DNA of 64,000 nt from Streptomyces sp. DSM 110735 (GTDB taxonomy: Bacteria > Actinomycetota > Actinomycetes > Streptomycetales > Streptomycetaceae), in contig NZ_JACYHF010000009.1 in NCBI RefSeq assembly GCF_016482685.1, forward strand, positions 179,662 to 243,661, written 5' to 3'. The translations under genes and the position numbers were made by a program. Positions 60,638 through 64,000 of this stretch are shown here, piece after piece; position 1 is the stretch's first letter, and each line of letters begins with the position of its first letter. The notes below the pieces were generated by a model. It was given only the letters and a program-made list of their open reading frames with translations, made no database searches and had not been told where the DNA came from.

Positions 60638-61252
60638 ATGCCGCGTGGCCGCTATTCGCTGCACGATCCGCACGATCACACCCCTCTCGCGGAAGAACAC
60701 TTCCACTGCGCCCCCGGCCCCTCCGGCTGGCGCTACGTCTCACAGCTCACCACCCCGGCCGGCGACCACGGCGGCTCCGTCGACCTCGCCCTGGACGACC
60801 TCGGCCGCCCCCTGCGCCTCGAAATCCACGCGGGCGACTGGCAGGTACGCGGCGCCGCCCTCGACGGCATCTCCTGGGTCCGCACGGACCCCACCGGGAC
60901 CCAGGCCACCGAAGGCAATGTGCGCGCCCACGCCTTCACCGGCACGTCCCCCGCGTTCCTCGTCGCCACCGCCCGACTGCTGCGCCTCACCCCCTCGTCC
61001 ACCGCCACCCGTGTACGCCTCGTCGCCCTCACCGACCCGGTGCTCGCCCCACGCACCCTGGACCAGTCCTGGGCCTTGGTCGACAGAGAAACACACGCCA
61101 CTGACAACGGACCCCTGATCGTGGACGCGTACCAGGTCACAGCCCTGGACACCGGCGAACAGCACACCGTGCACCTCGCCGGGGACGTGGTCCTCTCCGC
61201 CCCCGGCATCGAGCTGGAAGACCTCAAATCCCCACCGTCGACGTTCGACTGA
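60638..61252 (+). CDS. Hypothetical protein, putative beta-rich fold
   Basis: A 204-residue protein that I do not recognise. The sequence alternates short beta-type segments (GGSVDLALDDLGRPLRLEIH, VRLVALTDPV and HTVHLAGDVVLSAPG) with turns; there is no membrane segment, signal peptide or catalytic motif. It starts MPRGRYSLHDPHDHTPLAEE with several His. ATG 60638 follows AGGA by six bases. It lies after the ahcY terminator and before the convergent RDD gene, so it is probably its own unit. Confidence 0.7.
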   Translation: MPRGRYSLHDPHDHTPLAEEHFHCAPGPSGWRYVSQLTTPAGDHGGSVDLALDDLGRPLRLEIHAGDWQVRGAALDGISWVRTDPTGTQATEGNVRAHAFTGTSPAFLVATARLLRLTPSSTATRVRLVALTDPVLAPRTLDQSWALVDRETHATDNGPLIVDAYQVTALDTGEQHTVHLAGDVVLSAPGIELEDLKSPPSTFD

Positions 61253-61293
61253 GAACCGCGCCCGATAACCGGACCTGAGAACCGGGGCGCCGC

Positions 61294-62238
61294 TCAGGCC
61301 GGAGGGACGAATCCGGTCGGCCGGGAACCGGAATCCTGCGCCTTCACCGCGGGCGCCTGCTCCACCGAAGCCTCGTGGACCGGAACCTCGCGCACCGAAG
61401 CGCTCCCCGGCGCAGCCCAGCCGCCACCGCTCGGCCCGTGTCCACCGCTGCCCGGCACCTCCCCACCGATCACCGGCCCCTGACCCGCGCCGCTCTCCAC
61501 CTGCGCCTCGGCCTGACGCGCCTGCCGCTCCTGGACCACGGCGGCGAGAAAGAGCGCCGGAGGCAGATCCCGTGGCACCGCAGTCCCCGTACACCCCGCG
61601 AGATCGGCAGCGAGCCGCCCGGCCATCGCCGCCGACACCCGCGGATCGAGCTGACGCATCCGCCCCAGGTACTGCCGCACCGCGAGCCACAGACCGTCCG
61701 GCACCGCCGACAGATCCAGCTCGGCGAACCGCTCCACGACCCCCGGCGGCGGCGCCGGCATTGGCCACGCCCGCCCCACCGGAACCCGCTCCCGCACCAC
61801 CAGCGTCCCCGCGAACACATCCCCGAGCCGCCGCCCGCGCGCCGACACCAGCGACGCGATGCACGCCACCACCCCGAACGTCAGCAGGATCTCGACCACC
61901 CCGACGGCACCGCGCACCAACGCGTGCCGGAATCGGATCGGACCCCCGTCGTCCCGCACCACCCGCAGCCCGAACACCAGCTTCCCCACCGAGCGCCCAT
62001 GGCTGAGCGTCTCCACCGCGACGGGAGCACCGACCAGGACCAGCAGGAACACCGCGATGGACAGCGCCATCTGCGCCGCGTCGTCGAGCGACGCGGTCGC
62101 CAGCAGGACCACGATGGACACCCCGATGTACACGAACACGGCCACGACCAGGTCCAGAAACACCGCCAGCGCCCTGCTCGGCAGCTTCGCGGGCCGCAGT
62201 TCGAGCGCCACCGCCTCCCCGGTCACCAACTCGCTCAT
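61294..62238 (-). CDS. RDD-family membrane protein
   Basis: A 314-residue protein. The RDD domain at about 10-160 begins LPSRALAVFLDLVVAVFVYI (the R and D of the name), with LSHGRSVGKLVFGLRVV and a third helix VEILLTFGVVACIASLV. A long soluble, then Pro/Gly-rich cytoplasmic tail (about 165-314) is typical of actinobacterial members. ATG 62238 has AAGGA nine bases upstream. It is divergent from the SpoIIM-like gene, a pairing common in actinobacteria; function unknown, with transport proposed for some RDD proteins. Confidence 0.88.
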   Translation of the reverse strand: MSELVTGEAVALELRPAKLPSRALAVFLDLVVAVFVYIGVSIVVLLATASLDDAAQMALSIAVFLLVLVGAPVAVETLSHGRSVGKLVFGLRVVRDDGGPIRFRHALVRGAVGVVEILLTFGVVACIASLVSARGRRLGDVFAGTLVVRERVPVGRAWPMPAPPPGVVERFAELDLSAVPDGLWLAVRQYLGRMRQLDPRVSAAMAGRLAADLAGCTGTAVPRDLPPALFLAAVVQERQARQAEAQVESGAGQGPVIGGEVPGSGGHGPSGGGWAAPGSASVREVPVHEASVEQAPAVKAQDSGSRPTGFVPPA

Positions 62239-62366
62239 GCCCCGCCGTCCTTCCCCTGATCCGCCCCTTGGGGCAAGTCTGCCAAGCTGAGCGCACATCG
62301 CGTCGCGGTACGACAAGCTGACAGCGGCACATGCAACGACGACCGGCCGAGGAGCAGGCGGACCCC

Positions 62367-63374
62367 ATGGACCTGGACGTCTTCGTCTACGCCCACCAAG
62401 CCGAGTGGGACCGCCTCGACGCCCTGACCAGTCGCAGACGCCGGCTCAACGGCGCCGAGACCGACGAGCTGATCACGCTCTACCAGCGCACGGCCACCCA
62501 TCTCTCCCTGATCCAGTCCAGCGCGCCGGACCCCCAGCTCACCGGTCGCCTCAGCCGACTCGTCGCCCGCGCCCGCAGCGCCGTCACCGGAACTCGCCCC
62601 GCCTCCTGGCGCGACGCCGCCCGCTTCCTGAGCCACGGCTTCCCGGCCGCGGTCTACCGGACCCGCCACTGGTGGGTGCCCACCGCACTAGTCTCGACCG
62701 CGGTCGCCATCCTGCTGGGCTGGTGGATCGGCACGTACCCGGAAGTACGCGCCACCATCGCGGCCCCCGCCCACCTCCGCGAGCTGACCCGCCCCGGTGG
62801 CGAGTACGAGACCTATTACTCGAGCCACCCGGCCGCCTCCTTCGCCGCACAGGTGTGGACGAACAACGCCCAGGCCACCGCCCTGTGCCTGGTCCTGGGC
62901 GTCTTCCTGGGGCTCCCCGTGCTCTGGATCCTCTTCCAGAACATGCTCAACCTCGGCGTCGGCTTCGGTCTCATGTCCTCCGCCGGCCGCCTCGACACCT
63001 TCCTCGGCCTGGTCCTCCCGCACGGTCTGCTCGAACTGACCGCGGTCTTCGTCGCCGCCGGTACGGGACTCCGCCTCGGCTGGACAGTGATCGACCCGGG
63101 CCCGCGAAGCCGCCGCACGGCACTGGCGGAAGAAGGCCGCGCCGCCGTCGGCATGGCCATCGGTCTCGCCCTGGTCCTGTTCGTCTCCGGCGCCATCGAA
63201 GGCTTCGTCACCCCCTCCGGCCTGCCCACCTGGACCCGCATCGGCATCGGCATCGCAGCCGAGCTGGCGTTCCTGACCTACGTCTATGTCCTGGGCGGGC
63301 GCGCGGTCCGCGCCGGTGAGACGGGCGACCTCCTGGCCGCCGAGCGCAGCGCGACCGTCCCCACAGCCGCCTGA
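62367..63374 (+). CDS. SpoIIM-family (stage II sporulation protein M-like) membrane protein
   Basis: A 335-residue protein starting MDLDVFVYAHQAEWDRLDAL. A soluble helical N-terminus with RRRLNGAETDELITLYQRTA is followed by four to five membrane segments (about 110-330), with NNAQATALCLVLGVFLGLPV and GLVLPHGLLELTAVFVAAGT as SpoIIM-type blocks. ATG 62367 has GAGGAG upstream; ATG 62331 in frame is possible. In Bacillus SpoIIM works in engulfment, but actinobacterial members lack that pathway and probably have another membrane role. It is divergent from the RDD gene. Confidence 0.88.
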   Translation: MDLDVFVYAHQAEWDRLDALTSRRRRLNGAETDELITLYQRTATHLSLIQSSAPDPQLTGRLSRLVARARSAVTGTRPASWRDAARFLSHGFPAAVYRTRHWWVPTALVSTAVAILLGWWIGTYPEVRATIAAPAHLRELTRPGGEYETYYSSHPAASFAAQVWTNNAQATALCLVLGVFLGLPVLWILFQNMLNLGVGFGLMSSAGRLDTFLGLVLPHGLLELTAVFVAAGTGLRLGWTVIDPGPRSRRTALAEEGRAAVGMAIGLALVLFVSGAIEGFVTPSGLPTWTRIGIGIAAELAFLTYVYVLGGRAVRAGETGDLLAAERSATVPTAA

Positions 63375-63427
63375 TGTGCGTAAACGGCCTGTGAGCTGCT
63401 AGTCTCCTGATCGCCCCAAGAAACCCG

Positions 63428-63456
63428 TTGACACGGGTCGACCGGGGAGGTAGAGT
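63428..63456 (+). promoter_or_regulatory. rRNA operon promoter P1
   Basis: TTGACA at 63428-63433, a 17-bp spacer and TAGAGT at 63451-63456, a near-consensus vegetative promoter about 475 bp before the 16S gene. Confidence 0.85.
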
Positions 63457-63930
63457 CAAACAGTTGCCTGGAGCTGGACAAGCTCAAGGTTGACCGCTAA
63501 AATCTATCTGCTTCCCGAAGAAGTCGCTCAGGCGATTCCGAGAAGCGCAATCCGATTACTCAGAAATGAGCGGCCGGTAAGACCGGCCAAAAACTTCTGA
63601 TAGAGTCGGAACCGCCGGAAAGGGAAACGCGAAAGCGAGAACCTGGAAAGCACCGAGGAAATCGGATCGGAAAAAGATCTGATAGAGTCGGAAACACCGA
63701 AGGGAAGCCCGGAGGAAAGCCCGAGAGGGTGAGTACAAAGGAAGCGACCGTTCCTTGAGAACTCAACAGCGTGCCAAAAATCAACGCCAGATTTAGTTGA
63801 TACCCCGTCTCCAGCATCTGCTGGGACGAGGTTCCTTTGAAAAAACACAGCGAGGACGCTGTGAACGGTCGAGCCTATTCCGCTCGACTGTTCCGCTCAT
63901 CGTGGTGTTCAACCGGATTACCGGTAAACA
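63457..63930 (+). other. rRNA leader with downstream promoter boxes and antitermination/processing signals
   Basis: No protein gene. Two further TGATAGAGTCGGAA blocks (63598-63611 and 63680-63693) repeat the P1 -10 sequence without a good -35. GGCCGG-TAAGA-CCGGCC (63572-63588) is a hairpin. CCTTGAGAACTCAACAG at about 63753-63769 resembles the boxA antitermination element of actinobacterial rrn leaders. The A+G-rich stretch before the 16S gene contains the usual processing stems. Confidence 0.7.
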
Positions 63931-64000
63931 TTCACGGAGAGTTTGATCCTGGCTCAGGACGAACGCTGGCGGCGTGCTTAACACATGCAAGTCGAACGAT
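63931..64000 (+). rRNA. 16S ribosomal RNA, 5' end (cut by the window)
   Basis: The mature end TTCACGGAGAGTTTGATCCT is followed by GGCTCAGGACGAACGCTGGC, GGCGTGCTTAACACATGCAA and GTCGAACGAT, the universal 16S start in its Streptomyces form. Only the first 70 bases are present; the exact 5' nucleotide may be one or two bases later. Confidence 0.98.

Noticed and set aside
63528..63990. Small minus-strand open frames in the rRNA leader
   Set aside because: They lie in promoter, processing and 16S sequence, and their composition is that of the leader rather than coding DNA.

Overview
The window is chromosomal DNA from a Streptomyces, most likely a relative of S. coelicolor. GC content and third-position bias are very high, GTG starts and four-base ATGA/GTGA gene overlaps are common, and the 87-residue WhiB matches, as far as I can recall, the S. 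coelicolor developmental protein. Gene order follows the hut - sigI - purK/E - LCP - fbiA/B - whiB - manB/manA - ahcY stretch of that genome, and whiB to ahcY parallels the Mycobacterium whiB2-fbiAB-manA-sahH region. The window ends at the first bases of a 16S rRNA gene. I see no insertion sequence, prophage, CRISPR array or tRNA.

Layout. 1-5.7 kb: an RpiR/SIS regulator, a membrane protein, a four-gene minus-strand operon of three Roadblock/LC7 proteins and one DUF4388-like protein, and a LysA-like PLP decarboxylase. 5.7-11.4 kb: a histidine-degradation operon (hutU, an M20 amidohydrolase, hutF, hutI) with a dyad CTATTCAC-N11-GTGAATAG over its start; the same half-site lies before the RpiR gene. 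11.5-13.9 kb: a SigB/SigF-type sigma factor divergent from an anti-sigma antagonist and an anti-sigma kinase. 13.9-14.7 kb: non-coding degenerate tandem repeats. 14.7-19.4 kb: a POT peptide transporter, a two-component pair and a GtrA protein. 19.5-22.4 kb: purK, purE and a dipeptidase. 22.4-25.6 kb: an ene-reductase with a divergent MerR regulator, then a lower-GC island with a frameshifted DUF6879 gene, an XRE/DUF5753 regulator and a small CxxC protein. 25.7-29.5 kb: acyl-CoA dehydrogenase, UDP-glucose dehydrogenase, and a CGNR regulator divergent from a VOC protein.

29.5-39.3 kb holds five LCP (LytR-CpsA-Psr) paralogues, all on the minus strand, interrupted by a thioesterase and a glycosyltransferase on the plus strand. 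LCP enzymes attach glycopolymers to peptidoglycan. With the sugar-nucleotide genes around them (ugd, a mannose-1-phosphate guanylyltransferase-like gene, manB, manA, a very large membrane glycosyltransferase), this looks like a cell-envelope glycopolymer region. 41-45.8 kb: an array of a dispersed Streptomyces repeat, an AlkA-like glycosylase, the F420 genes fbiB and fbiA, and a cysteine-dioxygenase-like gene. 46.4-57.6 kb: whiB, glycosyltransferase, DUF5719, metallopeptidase-like, DUF3499, manB, Trm112-like, SIS and manA. 57.8-63.4 kb: a CDF transporter, ahcY, a hypothetical gene, and a divergent RDD/SpoIIM pair. 63.4-64 kb: rRNA promoters, leader and the start of 16S rRNA.

Regulatory DNA is readable in several gaps: a MerR-type promoter with a 20-bp spacer around a perfect palindrome, a GGTAACC operator cluster, strong terminators at most gene ends, and at least seven genes whose -10 box lies 6-8 nt before the start codon, implying leaderless mRNAs.
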